Shown here one piece after another: positions 47,042 through 56,857 of a stretch of DNA of 64,000 bases; the first letter of the stretch is position 1, and each line of letters opens with the position of its first letter. A program made the translations under genes and the position numbers. Under the pieces are notes generated by a model. That model was given only the letters and a program-made list of their open reading frames with translations, was not told where the DNA came from and searched no databases. Origin of the DNA: JAWKVD01 sp041398225 (GTDB lineage: Bacteria; Pseudomonadota; Alphaproteobacteria; Caulobacterales; Hyphomonadaceae); NCBI GenBank assembly GCA_041398225.1, contig JAWKVD010000005.1:1-64000 (forward strand). Reading direction: 5' to 3'.

Positions 47042-48736
47042 CTATTCGTCCTTGGCGTCGGACTTGGCCAGGGCCGCGCCGAGAATATCGCCCAGCGAAG
47101 CGCCCGAGTCCGCCGAACCGTATTGCTCGACAGCTTCTTTCTCTTCGCGGATCTCCAGCGCCTTGACCGACAGCGAGGCCTTGCGGCTCGTCTTGTCGAA
47201 CGCCGTGACCAGCGCGTCGATCTTGTCGCCGACCGCGAAGCGCTCGGGGCGCTGCTCGGAACGGTCGCGCGACAGGTCCGCCTTGCGGACGAAGGCGCGC
47301 ATATTGCCGTCGGCGAAGGTCACCTCGATGCCGCCCGACGTCACTTCCGCGACGGTGCAGGTGACGACCGAGTTCTTCTTGAGATCGATCGACTCCACCG
47401 GGTCCTGGCTGAGCTGCTTCACGCCGAGCGAGATGCGCTCCTTGTCGACGTCGATGTCGAGCACGCGAGCCTTGATGCTGTCGCCCTTGTTGTACTTCTT
47501 GACGGCTTCCTCGCCCGGCTCGTTCCAGTCGAGATCGTTGATGTGGACCATGCCGTCCAGATCCGGACCGAGGCCGACGAACAGACCGAATTCGGTGATG
47601 CCGCGGATCTCGCCCTCGACGTCCGTGCCGATCGGATGCTCGGCCTGGAACTGCTCCCAGGGATTGTTCATCACCTGCTTCAGACCCAGCGAGATGCGGC
47701 GCTTGTCGCTGTCGACGTCGAGCACCATCACGTCCACTTCCTGCGAAGAGGAGATGATCTTGCCGGGGTGCACGTTCTTCTTGGTCCAGCTCATTTCGGA
47801 GACGTGGATCAGGCCTTCGACGCCGTCCTCGAGTTCGACGAACGCGCCGTAGTCGGTGATGTTGGTCACGCGGCCCTTGAGCTTGGCGCCGACCGGGTAT
47901 TTGGCGGCCACGCCTTCCCACGGATCAGCCATGAGCTGCTTCATGCCGAGCGAGATGCGCTGCGTATCCGGGTTGATCTTGATGATCTGGACTTCGACTT
48001 CGTCGCCGACGTTCACGACCTGGCTGGGGTGCGACACGCGCTTCCAGCTCATGTCGGTGACGTGCAGCAGGCCGTCGATGCCGCCCAGGTCCACGAACGC
48101 GCCGTAATCGGTGATGTTCTTGACCACGCCCTTGCGACGTTCGCCCTCGGCCATGTTGCCGACGATCTCGGCGCGCTGTTCGGCGCGCGATTCCTCGAGC
48201 ACGGCCCGGCGCGAAACGACGATGTTGCCGCGCGGACGGTCCATCTTGAGGATGGCGAAGGGTTGGGTTTGACCCATGAGCGGGCCGACGTCGCGGATTG
48301 GACGGATGTCCACCTGGCTGCCCGGAAGGAAGGCGTTGACGCCGCCGAGGTCGACGGTGAAGCCGCCCTTCACGCGGCCGACAATGGCGCCTTTCACGGT
48401 TTCCTTGGCGTCGTGGACGCGCTCCAGGCGGGTCCAGGCTTCTTCGCGGCGGGCTTTGTCGCGGGACAGGACGGCGTCGCCGAGCGCGTTCTCGATGCGC
48501 TCAAGGTAGACTTCCACGATGTCGCCCGGCTGGGGCTGTTTCTCGTCCTGGGAAAATTCGCGGGCGGGGATGCGGCCTTCGGTTTTCAGGCCGACGTCGA
48601 CGGTGACGATATCCCCGGTAACGGAGGTGACGGTCGCCGGCACCACCCTCCCTTCCTGCATCCGCGTCGTGCTGAAGCTCTCTTCAAGCAGAGCGGCGAA
48701 ATCATCGGTCGAAGGGTTGAGAGTAGCGGTGTCCAT
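47042..48736 (-). CDS. rpsA: 30S ribosomal protein S1
   Basis: A protein of 564 residues made of six S1 (OB-fold) RNA-binding repeats. Each of the later repeats carries D-Y-G-A-F-V or E-F-G-L-F-V, then G-L-I/L-H-V-S/T-E/D-M-S-W. The E-G/S-F-S start and length are usual for proteobacterial S1. It binds mRNA leaders for translation initiation. GGAGCCTAG precedes the ATG. cmk, often upstream of rpsA, is not here. Confidence 0.97.
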   Translation of the reverse strand: MDTATLNPSTDDFAALLEESFSTTRMQEGRVVPATVTSVTGDIVTVDVGLKTEGRIPAREFSQDEKQPQPGDIVEVYLERIENALGDAVLSRDKARREEAWTRLERVHDAKETVKGAIVGRVKGGFTVDLGGVNAFLPGSQVDIRPIRDVGPLMGQTQPFAILKMDRPRGNIVVSRRAVLEESRAEQRAEIVGNMAEGERRKGVVKNITDYGAFVDLGGIDGLLHVTDMSWKRVSHPSQVVNVGDEVEVQIIKINPDTQRISLGMKQLMADPWEGVAAKYPVGAKLKGRVTNITDYGAFVELEDGVEGLIHVSEMSWTKKNVHPGKIISSSQEVDVMVLDVDSDKRRISLGLKQVMNNPWEQFQAEHPIGTDVEGEIRGITEFGLFVGLGPDLDGMVHINDLDWNEPGEEAVKKYNKGDSIKARVLDIDVDKERISLGVKQLSQDPVESIDLKKNSVVTCTVAEVTSGGIEVTFADGNMRAFVRKADLSRDRSEQRPERFAVGDKIDALVTAFDKTSRKASLSVKALEIREEKEAVEQYGSADSGASLGDILGAALAKSDAKDE

Positions 48737-49036
48737 CTAGGCTCCAAAAGGGTTCGACGTTATAGGCCAACCGGCTCATCCGGCGGACTGGCCGCACAAT
48801 GCGGCGTCTGTTCGTCTTCCCGGTTGTTCGATAACCGCAGAGGGAGCCGCGAAAAGCCGCTCTCAAAACGAAATCGCCCGTGCGCCTGCCGCCGGGCCCT
48901 CGCGGGAGCATCGGGTTGGGCGCCGGGTTTTCCACAGCCGGGAGGCGGCCTTGTGCTCGCGTAAACCGTGAGAGTCAAGGCCGGCGAGGTGCGGGGCGGG
49001 CCTCGAAAAGAGGCCCTGCGCCCTGAGGATACGGGA
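48737..49036. other. Intergenic region between tadC and rpsA
   Basis: 300 bases. It holds the tadC-end hairpin (48998-49016) and must contain the rpsA promoter and leader. I see no credible ORF and no distinct motif that I can name. Confidence 0.5.
48998..49016 (-). terminator. Hairpin at the end of the Tad operon
   Basis: GGGCCTC and GAGGCCC make a perfect seven-base stem around a five-base loop, about 20 bases after the tadC stop. There is no T-run, so termination by this hairpin alone is unsure; it may protect the 3' end. Confidence 0.4.
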
Positions 49037-50056
49037 TTATTTCTCGGGCTGCTCCACCTTCGACTCTTTCTTGTTGCCGAAGATGTCGGTGTCCATGGAG
49101 CCGATCTGGATAAAGGCCGGTCCGAGGATGACGAGGAACAGAACGGGCAGGAAGAAGACGATCATCGGCACGGTCAGCTTGGCCGGAAGGGCGGCGGCCT
49201 TCTTCTCGGCCTCCGTGATCCGCATTTCGCGGTTTTCCTTGGCCATCACGCGCAGCGCGTTGGACAGCGGCGTACCGTACTTTTCGGCCTGCACCAGCGC
49301 CATCGCGACGCCCTTGACGCCCGGATGGTTGGTGCGGTCGGCGAGGTTGTAATAGGCCTGCCGGCGTTCCTGCAGGTAGGACAGCTCGGCCGTGGTCAGC
49401 GCCAGCTCCTCGGCGAGCGCCGGCGAAGCGGTGCCGATCTCCTCCGACACGCGCGCGAAGGCCAGTTCGATCGACATGCCAGACTCGACGCAGATCAGCA
49501 TCATGTCGAGACTGTCCGGGAAGGCCCGCATGATCGAGGTGCGGCGCTTCTGGACGAGGTTCTCGAGATACATGTTCGGCGCGTAGAAGCCGCCGGCCAG
49601 CGCGAACACCACCGCCGCGATCTTCATCTGCATGCTGAGGCCGTGGTCGTTGGCGAACCACAGATAGAAGAACGCCGCGATGCCGAACACGAAGGGCAGC
49701 GAGAACCGGAAGAAGTAGAACATCGACAGCGGCTTGGGTCCGCGCAGGCCCGCCTGCACCAGCTTCTTGGCCACCGTCGGGTCGTTCAGCGTCTTCTGCA
49801 GGTCGAGCCGGTCGACCAGCTTCTTGGCGAAGCTGGTGTCTTCGCGGCGGATCGACTTGCGTTCATTGCCTTCGAGCGCGGCGCGGTTCTTCTTGCGCAG
49901 CTCTTCGCGGCGGTTGGCGACCGCCTTGAGCCGGCTCTCCAGCTTGTCGTTGCCGAATGCGGGCGCGGCCAGCGTCACCACCGTGGCGAAGCTGGCGATC
50001 GCGGCGAAGCCCGCCGCGAGGTTCATCGGATCGGTGGCGATAGCGACGATGTCCAT
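49037..50056 (-). CDS. tadC: Tad pilus inner-membrane platform protein TadC
   Basis: A protein of 339 residues with a GspF-like domain: D-S-L-D-M-M-L-I-C-V-E-S-G-M-S-I-E-L-A-F near the middle and Y-G-T-P-L-S-N-A-L-R-V-M later. Several membrane helices are seen. With TadB it forms the inner-membrane platform of the Flp pilus machine (CpaH in Caulobacter). It is the last gene of the Tad operon here, 16 bases after tadB. Confidence 0.94.
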   Translation of the reverse strand: MDIVAIATDPMNLAAGFAAIASFATVVTLAAPAFGNDKLESRLKAVANRREELRKKNRAALEGNERKSIRREDTSFAKKLVDRLDLQKTLNDPTVAKKLVQAGLRGPKPLSMFYFFRFSLPFVFGIAAFFYLWFANDHGLSMQMKIAAVVFALAGGFYAPNMYLENLVQKRRTSIMRAFPDSLDMMLICVESGMSIELAFARVSEEIGTASPALAEELALTTAELSYLQERRQAYYNLADRTNHPGVKGVAMALVQAEKYGTPLSNALRVMAKENREMRITEAEKKAAALPAKLTVPMIVFFLPVLFLVILGPAFIQIGSMDTDIFGNKKESKVEQPEK

Positions 50057-50072
50057 TGCCTCTGCCCTCTCC

Positions 50073-51095
50073 TCAGAAGTCGAAATTGATCATCGACCGC
50101 ATGATGTAGATGCCGATGCCCATCAGCGCGGCCGCGATCAGCAGAATGAAGTGGCCGGTCTGGGTGATGAAAAGCTGGGTGATGTAGTCCGGCGTCGTTA
50201 GGTAGACGAGCAGCATCACGATGACCGGCAGCGCGCCGATGATCATGGCCGACGCCTTGGCTTCCGAGGACAGCGCCTTGATCTTCTCGCGCAGCAGCTT
50301 CCGCGACCTCAGCACCGTCGACAGGTTGCCCAGCGCCTCGGACAGGTTGCCCCCCGCCTTCTGCTGGATCGCCAGAACGATGTTGAAGAAGTTGACCTCC
50401 TGGATCGGCGTGCGCTGGTACATCTTGGCCAGGGCGCCGTCGAGCGAGACGCCCATCGAGAGCGCGTCGCACACCTGGTCGAACTCGGCCGCCAGCGGCT
50501 GCGGGCTCTCGCGCGCGATCACCTTGAGACATTCGTTGAGCGGCAGACCCGATTTCACGCCGCGCACGATCACGTCGATGGCGTCGGCGAACTGCAGCAT
50601 GAACTTCTTCTGGCGGCCCTTGATCGCCATGCCCAGAATCCAGCGCGGAATGCCGAGCCCGCCCGCGAACCCCGCGCCCGCGCAAATGGCGAGGCGCTTG
50701 AGCTGGTCCATCGGCGTGACGATCTCCATCGCGCCGGCCGAGACGAACCACGCCGCGACGCCAGCCGCGACGCCGAGCCCGGCCGACATCATCCAGAAGG
50801 TCGACACCGTCATCGAGAGGCCCGCCTGCTTGAGACGCGCCTCGATCGACTTGCCGACCTCGCGGCGGCTGCGGGCGGCGGCTTCGCGCGCCTGCAGGCC
50901 CTTGAGCGTGTCGGTCATCTGCTTGCGCTTGGCCATCGCTTCGGCGGTCTTGGCGCGCGCGCTGGACCCGTCGTTCAGAGCCTTGGCGCGCTTGACGCCC
51001 TTGCCGGCGCTGCCGCCGGAAAACACGAACAGCACGGCGAGGACGAGAACGAACGCGCCGGCGATGGCGGCGTAGAGAAGCGTCTGCTGATCCAT
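50073..51095 (-). CDS. tadB: Tad pilus inner-membrane platform protein TadB
   Basis: A protein of 340 residues. An N-terminal helix and a basic region are followed by the GspF-like domain (F-A-D-A-I-D-V-I-V-R-G-V-K-S-G-L-P-L-N-E; Q-Q-K-A-G-G-N-L-S-E-A-L). It is the platform partner of TadC (CpaG in Caulobacter). Its ATG overlaps the cpaF stop by one base, so the two are coupled. Confidence 0.94.
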   Translation of the reverse strand: MDQQTLLYAAIAGAFVLVLAVLFVFSGGSAGKGVKRAKALNDGSSARAKTAEAMAKRKQMTDTLKGLQAREAAARSRREVGKSIEARLKQAGLSMTVSTFWMMSAGLGVAAGVAAWFVSAGAMEIVTPMDQLKRLAICAGAGFAGGLGIPRWILGMAIKGRQKKFMLQFADAIDVIVRGVKSGLPLNECLKVIARESPQPLAAEFDQVCDALSMGVSLDGALAKMYQRTPIQEVNFFNIVLAIQQKAGGNLSEALGNLSTVLRSRKLLREKIKALSSEAKASAMIIGALPVIVMLLVYLTTPDYITQLFITQTGHFILLIAAALMGIGIYIMRSMINFDF

Positions 51096-52696
51096 TATTC
51101 CAGATCCTCCAGCGCATCGAGCGCCTTGGCGAGCTCGCCTTCCATGTTGAAGTAGCGCGCGCGCTCCCAGAACCGCGGACGGCCGACGCCGGTGCCGCGA
51201 TGGCGGCCCGACAGCTTGCCCTCGGCGTCTTCGCCCTCGATCTCGTATTTCATCACGTCCTGCGTGACGATCACGTCGCCCTCGAGGCCGATCACCTCGG
51301 TGATCGCCGTGATCTTCCGCGAACCGTCGCGCAGACGCGCGGCCTGGATCACCACGTCGAGCGAGCCGACGATCATCTCGCGGATCGTGCGCTGCGGCAG
51401 AGTGAAGCCGCCCATGGTGATCATCGATTCAAGACGCGACAGCGCCTCGCGCGGCGAGTTGGCGTGCAGCGTTCCCATCGAACCGTCGTGGCCGGTGTTC
51501 ATGGCCTGCAGAAGGTCGAACGCCTCCGGCCCCCTGACCTCGCCCACGATGATCCGGTCCGGACGCATCCGCAGACAGTTCTTCACGAGGTCGGTCATCG
51601 AGACCCTGCCCTGCCCCTCGAGGTTGGGCGGACGCGTCTCCAGACGCACCACGTGCGGCTGTTGCAGTTGAAGCTCCGCGGCGTCCTCGCAGGTGATGAC
51701 CCGCTCGCCCGGCGCGATGAAGGATGTGAGCGTGTTCAGAAGCGTCGTCTTGCCCGAACCCGTACCGCCCGAGATCAGCGTGTTGCAGCGGCAGGCGCCG
51801 ATGATCCGCAGCAGTTCGGCCGCCGGTTCCGAAAGCGAGCCGAAACTCACCAGGTCGCTGATCTTCAGCTTGTCCTTCTTGAACTTCCGGATGGTGAGCG
51901 CGGGACCGTCGATCGCCAGCGGCGGCGCGATCACGTTGACGCGCGAGCCGTCGGCCAGACGCGCGTCGCAGATCGGCGAGCTTTCATCGACCCGGCGGCC
52001 GACCTGGCTGACGATGCGCTGACAGATGTTCATCAGCTGCGCGTTGTCGCGGAAACGGATATTGGTGCGCTGGATCTTGCCGGCGACCTCGATGTAGGTG
52101 GTGCCCGCGCCGTTGACCATGATGTCGGCGATGTCGTCGCGCGCCAGCAGCGGTTCGAGCGGGCCGTAACCCAGAACGTCGTTGCAGATGTCCTCGAGCA
52201 GCGTCTCCTGCTCGGCGACCGACATCACGACATTCTTGATCGAAACGATCTCGATGACGATGTCGCGGATCTCTTCGCGCGCGCTTTCATGATCGAGCTG
52301 CGCGAGCTGCGACAGGTCGATGGTGTCGATCAGCGCGTTGAAGACCTCGGTCTTGGTCCGGTAGTAGTCCTCCGAACGCGTGTCGATCTCGGCGACCTTC
52401 TCGCGATAGACGGGCGGCGGCGCGACCTTGCCGCCTGGACGGGCGGCCGGTTTGGCGGGCGCGGCCGAACGGGCCTGCGGCGCGGAGGCGCGAGACGGAG
52501 GAGCGGCGGGACGCGGCGCGGACGCGGCCGGTTTCGGCGGCGCGGCTCTGGGCGGTTCCGGACGGGGCTCGGGGCGAGGCTCGGGGCGCGGCTGGGGCGC
52601 TGCGGCGGCGGCCTGCGGAGCGGGCGCGCGCGCTTCGGCTTCCGGGCGCGCAGGCGCGATCGGCGGGCTTCCCGGACTCCCCTTCTTTCCGAACAT
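51095..52696 (-). CDS. cpaF: Tad pilus assembly ATPase CpaF/TadA
   Basis: A protein of 533 residues, the secretion ATPase that powers Flp-pilus assembly. After a Pro/Ala/Arg-rich N-terminal stretch of about 85 residues (with P-R-P-E repeated three times), the conserved core has Walker A G-G-T-G-S-G-K-T, the Asp box C-E-D-A-A-E-L, and R-P-D-R-I-I-V-G-E-V-R-G-P-E as Walker B. The His box is T-G-H-D-G-S-M-G-T-L-H-A-N. The N-terminal proline repeat is not conserved in typical homologues and may be a flexible tether. Confidence 0.95.
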   Translation of the reverse strand: MFGKKGSPGSPPIAPARPEAEARAPAPQAAAAAPQPRPEPRPEPRPEPPRAAPPKPAASAPRPAAPPSRASAPQARSAAPAKPAARPGGKVAPPPVYREKVAEIDTRSEDYYRTKTEVFNALIDTIDLSQLAQLDHESAREEIRDIVIEIVSIKNVVMSVAEQETLLEDICNDVLGYGPLEPLLARDDIADIMVNGAGTTYIEVAGKIQRTNIRFRDNAQLMNICQRIVSQVGRRVDESSPICDARLADGSRVNVIAPPLAIDGPALTIRKFKKDKLKISDLVSFGSLSEPAAELLRIIGACRCNTLISGGTGSGKTTLLNTLTSFIAPGERVITCEDAAELQLQQPHVVRLETRPPNLEGQGRVSMTDLVKNCLRMRPDRIIVGEVRGPEAFDLLQAMNTGHDGSMGTLHANSPREALSRLESMITMGGFTLPQRTIREMIVGSLDVVIQAARLRDGSRKITAITEVIGLEGDVIVTQDVMKYEIEGEDAEGKLSGRHRGTGVGRPRFWERARYFNMEGELAKALDALEDLE

Positions 52697-52706
52697 TCAG
52701 GCGCTC

Positions 52707-54608
52707 CTAGCGGCCGAGAATTTTTTTCAGGATCGACGGCTTGGTCGCCTGCACCTCATGCCCAGTCAGAATGGACGCGAGCTGATCGATGCCCTGCGCG
52801 ATCTTCGATTCCGGCGCGACGTCGAACACCATCTGGCCGTTGTTGGCGGCGGTGCCGAAGAGCTGCGCGTCGAACGGAACGATCATGCTCGGCTCGATGC
52901 CGATGGCCTGGCCGAAATCCTTGGGCGGAATTTCCGGCCGCTTGGGCAGACCGACCATGTTGAGCACGAGACGCGGAGGCGCATCGTTGGAGCGCGCCGC
53001 CTTCAGGAAATCGATCAGGTTCTTGCCGTTGCGCAGCGAAGCAAGGTCCGGCCCCGCGACGACGACGACTTCATCGGCGGTCATGATCGTCGACTTGAAC
53101 CAGTCCGACCAGATGTGCGGCAGATCGAGCACCACGAACGGAACCGATTCCCGCACGCGCTCCAGCACCTCGACATAGGTTTCCGGATGCAGATCGTAGG
53201 TGCGGTCGAGCGTGGCCGGCGCCGTGAACAGCGACAGGCGTTCGGTGGCGCGCGTGATGAGACGGCCCATGACGGCGTCGTCGAAGCGTTCCGGCGACAT
53301 CAGCGCATCGGCGATGGTGGCGGGCGTATCCTGGTTGAAGTCGAGCCCGGTGGTGCCGAAATTGAGGTCGAGGTCGACCAGCGTGGCGCTGACCTTCACA
53401 CGCTCGGTCAGCGACCAGGCGAGGTTGTGCGCCAGCGTCGACGCGCCGACGCCGCCCTTGACGCCGGTGACCGCGAGCGTCTTGCCGGTGAACGGCGTAT
53501 CGGGATCGCTGAACAGGCCCGAGATCGCGCGGATCAGCTGCAGCGGTTGAACCGGCAGCACGAGATATTCGCTGACGCCCCGGTTCATCAGCTCGCGATA
53601 GAAGCGGATGTCGTTGGTGTCGCCGAGCACGATGACGCGCACGCCCTCGTCGCAATACTGCGCGAGCGAGTCGATCTGCCCCAGCAGCTGACGCGGATCG
53701 CCGCTGGCTTCGAGGATCAGAAGGTTCGGCGTGGTTTCATTGATGTAGTAGTCGATCGCAGCCGGAATGCCGCCTTCGCGGATCTCCAGCGTGACGTTCT
53801 TCATCCGGCGGTCGCGGCGCGCGGACTCCATGAGCTGGGTCTGGCTCGAACGCGCGGTGAAGGCGTGGATGATGATGCGCGGAATGATGCGGTCGCCGCC
53901 GGCCGGGCCGTGCTCGAAATCATAGTCGAAGCCAAGCCCCTGCCCCGCGGCCTCGTCTTCGGCCAAAGGCGGTTCGGCGTCGTCGAGATCCGGCGCGGCG
54001 TCGAGGCTGTCTTCCGCCTCAACTTCGGAAATCCCGTCTTCGGAGGCGTCCATCTCGAACGGCTCTTCGCCGAACGCGTCGGCGGGATCGGCCGCTTCGA
54101 AAGCGGTCTCGTTCGCTTCGGTTTCGTCGAGGTCGCTCTCCTCGGCGTAGGCGTCATCGGTGTAGGTCGCGGCGGCGGGATCGGCTTCCTCGAAGCCGCC
54201 GCCCTCGGCGGAGATTTCCGGCGCGTAGTCGTCGGCCGGCGCCCCGGTCGCGAAATCGTCGTCGACCGCGCTGGCGAGGTCTTCGTCCAGCATCGCGGGA
54301 CCGTCGAACGCCGCCGGATCAGCCGCGCCGGTCGCGGAGAACGGCGCATCGCCGAACTCGCGCTCCAGCGAGAATTCGCTTTCGTCCGGAACGACGGGAA
54401 TCTCGCCCATCTCGTTCGAATAGCGCGACAGCAGCGTCGCGATGTCTTCCTCGTCGTCGGGCAGAAGCGGACGTTTCTGCGCATCGTCCGTGCCGCGCAG
54501 CGCAGCCGCGAAGCTCGCCCCGATCGGCGCGTCCATGTCGAGGTCCAGGTCGAGATCGTCGGAGAGATCCAACTCGTCGTTGGGCGAGCGGCGTTTGGTG
54601 TCGGTCAT
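52707..54608 (-). CDS. cpaE: Tad pilus localisation ATPase CpaE/TadZ with long acidic N-terminus
   Basis: A protein of 633 residues. The C-terminal half has a receiver-like domain (F-Y-R-E-L-M-N-R-G-V-S-E-Y-L-V-L-P) and a ParA/MinD-type ATPase with deviant Walker A G-V-K-G-G-V-G-A-S-T, in which the usual GK[ST] is GAS. That loss is typical of CpaE. The first 240 residues are acidic and low-complexity (about D/E/A-rich) and longer than I expect. In Caulobacter CpaE sets the polar site of the pilus. ATG 54608 is chosen; further upstream frame overlaps cpaD. Confidence 0.92.
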   Translation of the reverse strand: MTDTKRRSPNDELDLSDDLDLDLDMDAPIGASFAAALRGTDDAQKRPLLPDDEEDIATLLSRYSNEMGEIPVVPDESEFSLEREFGDAPFSATGAADPAAFDGPAMLDEDLASAVDDDFATGAPADDYAPEISAEGGGFEEADPAAATYTDDAYAEESDLDETEANETAFEAADPADAFGEEPFEMDASEDGISEVEAEDSLDAAPDLDDAEPPLAEDEAAGQGLGFDYDFEHGPAGGDRIIPRIIIHAFTARSSQTQLMESARRDRRMKNVTLEIREGGIPAAIDYYINETTPNLLILEASGDPRQLLGQIDSLAQYCDEGVRVIVLGDTNDIRFYRELMNRGVSEYLVLPVQPLQLIRAISGLFSDPDTPFTGKTLAVTGVKGGVGASTLAHNLAWSLTERVKVSATLVDLDLNFGTTGLDFNQDTPATIADALMSPERFDDAVMGRLITRATERLSLFTAPATLDRTYDLHPETYVEVLERVRESVPFVVLDLPHIWSDWFKSTIMTADEVVVVAGPDLASLRNGKNLIDFLKAARSNDAPPRLVLNMVGLPKRPEIPPKDFGQAIGIEPSMIVPFDAQLFGTAANNGQMVFDVAPESKIAQGIDQLASILTGHEVQATKPSILKKILGR

Positions 54609-54619
54609 CGCATGGCCCC

Positions 54620-55303
54620 CTAGTTTCCGATCGACTGACTGATCGCGCCGCTGGCCGCGCTGTCGCGCTTGGCGCCCGTCTTCTCGCCAGCCCGGTATTT
54701 CTCGAACACCACCATGCGGCGGCCGGCGTCGCCCGGCGTCATCTCGGTCATCCGCACGGCGTCGGCGGGATTGGCGAGCATGGCGGCGAGATTGGTCGAG
54801 ACCGCGCATCCGAAGGTGCGGTTGGCGTCGTTGGACGAAGCGTCGGAAAGCTGCACGGACGCCGCCGTCGGGCAGCCGACCACGCCGGCCTCCCAGGTCT
54901 GGTAGGACAGAAGCAGCGGCGCGCCCTGGGCGCCGGCGGCGTCATAGGCGCCTTCCACGATCAGGGTGTGATCGAGCCCTTCGGAGAGCAGCACCGCGCG
55001 CGCATCGGCCGACGAGCGCAGCGAAGCGACGTCGTTCGGTCCCGAGCTTGGGCGCGTGATCACCAGCGGACCGTGGCCTTCCTCCGAATAGGCGGCGGCG
55101 AACATGCGCACCGCGTCGCGCTGGACGTCGGCGAGCCGGTCGCCGCCCGACGCCGTGTCGAGCCGGAGTTCGGCCGTCACTTCGCGCGCGGTCATTTCGC
55201 GGGCCGCGCCGCTGGCGAAATAGATGTCCTTGTCGGACTGGGCGCAGGCGCCCAGGGCGATCATCGACACCGCGGCAAGGGAGAAGGCGAAACGTTGCGA
55301 CAT
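54620..55303 (-). CDS. cpaD: Tad pilus lipoprotein CpaD
   Basis: A protein of 227 residues with a lipobox (L-G-A-C-A). The body includes G-P-L-V-I-T-R-P-S-S and V-V-G-C-P-T, then F-G-C-A-V-S-T-N-L-A-A-M-L-A-N-P-A-D, which is the CpaD family signature. It is thought to be an outer-membrane partner of the secretin CpaC. GGAAGGTCAG precedes ATG 55303; a TTG five codons upstream overlaps cpaC. Confidence 0.92.
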   Translation of the reverse strand: MSQRFAFSLAAVSMIALGACAQSDKDIYFASGAAREMTAREVTAELRLDTASGGDRLADVQRDAVRMFAAAYSEEGHGPLVITRPSSGPNDVASLRSSADARAVLLSEGLDHTLIVEGAYDAAGAQGAPLLLSYQTWEAGVVGCPTAASVQLSDASSNDANRTFGCAVSTNLAAMLANPADAVRMTEMTPGDAGRRMVVFEKYRAGEKTGAKRDSAASGAISQSIGN

Positions 55304-55314
55304 CTGACCTTCCC

Positions 55315-56844
55315 TCAATCCAGAATGAACCCGCCGGAGCCTTTCGGCGCCGTCGTGGTTCCGGCGTTCGAACCGGGAACCTTGTAGATTTCGTTGAGCT
55401 TGCCGAAGAACACCGTCTCGGCGTCGCGCGCCGTGACATAGCCCTCGTCAGGCGTGCGCAGTTTCTGCGGATCGGTCGGATCGACCAGATAGGGCGTCAC
55501 GATCACGACCAGTTCGGTCTCGTCGTTCTGGAAGTCGCGCGAGCGGAACAGCGCGCCGAGGATCGGCGTGTCCTTGACGCCGGGCACGCCCTCGAGGCTC
55601 TGCTTGGTCTGCTGCTGGATCAGGCCCGCGATCACCAGGCTGCCGCCGGAGGGAAGCTCGACCGTGGTTTCGGCGCGCCGCACTTTCAGCGCCGGCACCG
55701 AAATGCTGGAGGTGACGATCGCCACGCCGGTGGTCGGATCGACGCCGGAGACGCCGGTCGACTGGTAGGAGCCGATCGGAGAGAGTTCGGACACTTCGGT
55801 GGAGACCTGCAGCGAGATGCGGCCCTCGGACAGAACCACCGGCGTGAAGCCGAGGCCGACGCCATAGGGTTTGAACTGGATGCCGATCTTGCCCTGGTCC
55901 TGCGCGACCGGGATCGGGTATTCGCCGCCGGCGAGGAATTTCGCGCTCTCCCCGCTCAGCGCGGTGAGGTTCGGCTCGGCCAGCGTGCGCAACAGGCCCA
56001 CGCGCTCAAGCGCGTTGAGACCGGCCGCGACGGAGCTTTGCACCGCGCCGCCGACCATGTTGACGCTGCCGACCGACGCCGACAGCCCGCCCAGCGCCGA
56101 ACCGGCGATGTTGAAGGAGTTGTTGGTCGAACCTTCGAACAGGTTCTGCCACTCGGTTCCGTTGAGCTCGCCGAAGCCGACGCTGCCGCTGAGATTGATG
56201 CCCAGCTGCTTCACCATCGTGCGCTGCATCTCGACGATGCGCACTTTCAGCGCCACCTGGTCCTTGCCCAGAATGGTCATCAGGTTGAGCACCTGGTCGG
56301 GCTTGTCGACGAACTGCGCCGCCAGCGTCACCGCGCGGTCGGCGGACTGCGCGTTCTGCACCGAGCCGGCGAGAATGATGCGGCCGTTGACGTTCTCGAC
56401 CTGCACCTTGCTGCCCGGAACGTAGCGCTTGATGAGATCCTGAAGTTCCGCGACGCCGGCCACGCCGTTGGTCACCGACACGTCGAGGTTCAGGAGCTTG
56501 CGGCCCGAACCGTCGAGAAACACCACGTTCGAGGCGCCCGGCTTGAGACCCATGATCGCCACCTGCCGCCGCGACTGGGCGGAGATGCTGACGATATCCG
56601 GGCTGGCGACGATGATGTCGTCGACGTCGGTGTCGAGTTCGACCATGTAGGTCCGGTTGACGGTCAGCGACAGCGTCTGCGTCTTGCCGGCCGTCGGCCC
56701 GCTTTCCATCGTCATCTTCCGCACCGGAGCGCCGGAAAGATTCGAGGCTTCCTGCGCGAACGCGCCGTGCGTCATAAGCACGGCGGAAGCCAGGGCGACG
56801 GTGATGGTCCGTCCATCCAGTCTGTGCATCAGCAACCTGCGCAT
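55315..56844 (-). CDS. cpaC: Tad pilus outer-membrane secretin CpaC
   Basis: A protein of about 509 residues with a signal peptide (cleavage after A-F-A). The N-terminal domain has V-N-R-T-Y-M-V-E-L-D and a BON-like region. The secretin domain includes V-G-L-L-R-T-L-A-E-P-N-L-T-A-L-S-G and V-P-G-V-K-D-T-P-I-L-G-A-L-F-R-S. It forms the ring through which the pilus leaves the cell. Starts at 56853 and 56844 are both possible; AGGGGG spacing favours 56844. Confidence 0.93.
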   Translation of the reverse strand: MRRLLMHRLDGRTITVALASAVLMTHGAFAQEASNLSGAPVRKMTMESGPTAGKTQTLSLTVNRTYMVELDTDVDDIIVASPDIVSISAQSRRQVAIMGLKPGASNVVFLDGSGRKLLNLDVSVTNGVAGVAELQDLIKRYVPGSKVQVENVNGRIILAGSVQNAQSADRAVTLAAQFVDKPDQVLNLMTILGKDQVALKVRIVEMQRTMVKQLGINLSGSVGFGELNGTEWQNLFEGSTNNSFNIAGSALGGLSASVGSVNMVGGAVQSSVAAGLNALERVGLLRTLAEPNLTALSGESAKFLAGGEYPIPVAQDQGKIGIQFKPYGVGLGFTPVVLSEGRISLQVSTEVSELSPIGSYQSTGVSGVDPTTGVAIVTSSISVPALKVRRAETTVELPSGGSLVIAGLIQQQTKQSLEGVPGVKDTPILGALFRSRDFQNDETELVVIVTPYLVDPTDPQKLRTPDEGYVTARDAETVFFGKLNEIYKVPGSNAGTTTAPKGSGGFILD

Positions 56845-56857
56845 TGTGCTCATCCCC

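Noticed and set aside
47123..48964. A 613-codon plus-strand frame
   Set aside because: Antisense shadow of rpsA; its composition mirrors the S1 repeats.
52428..54623. A 731-codon plus-strand frame
   Set aside because: Antisense shadow of cpaF and cpaE.
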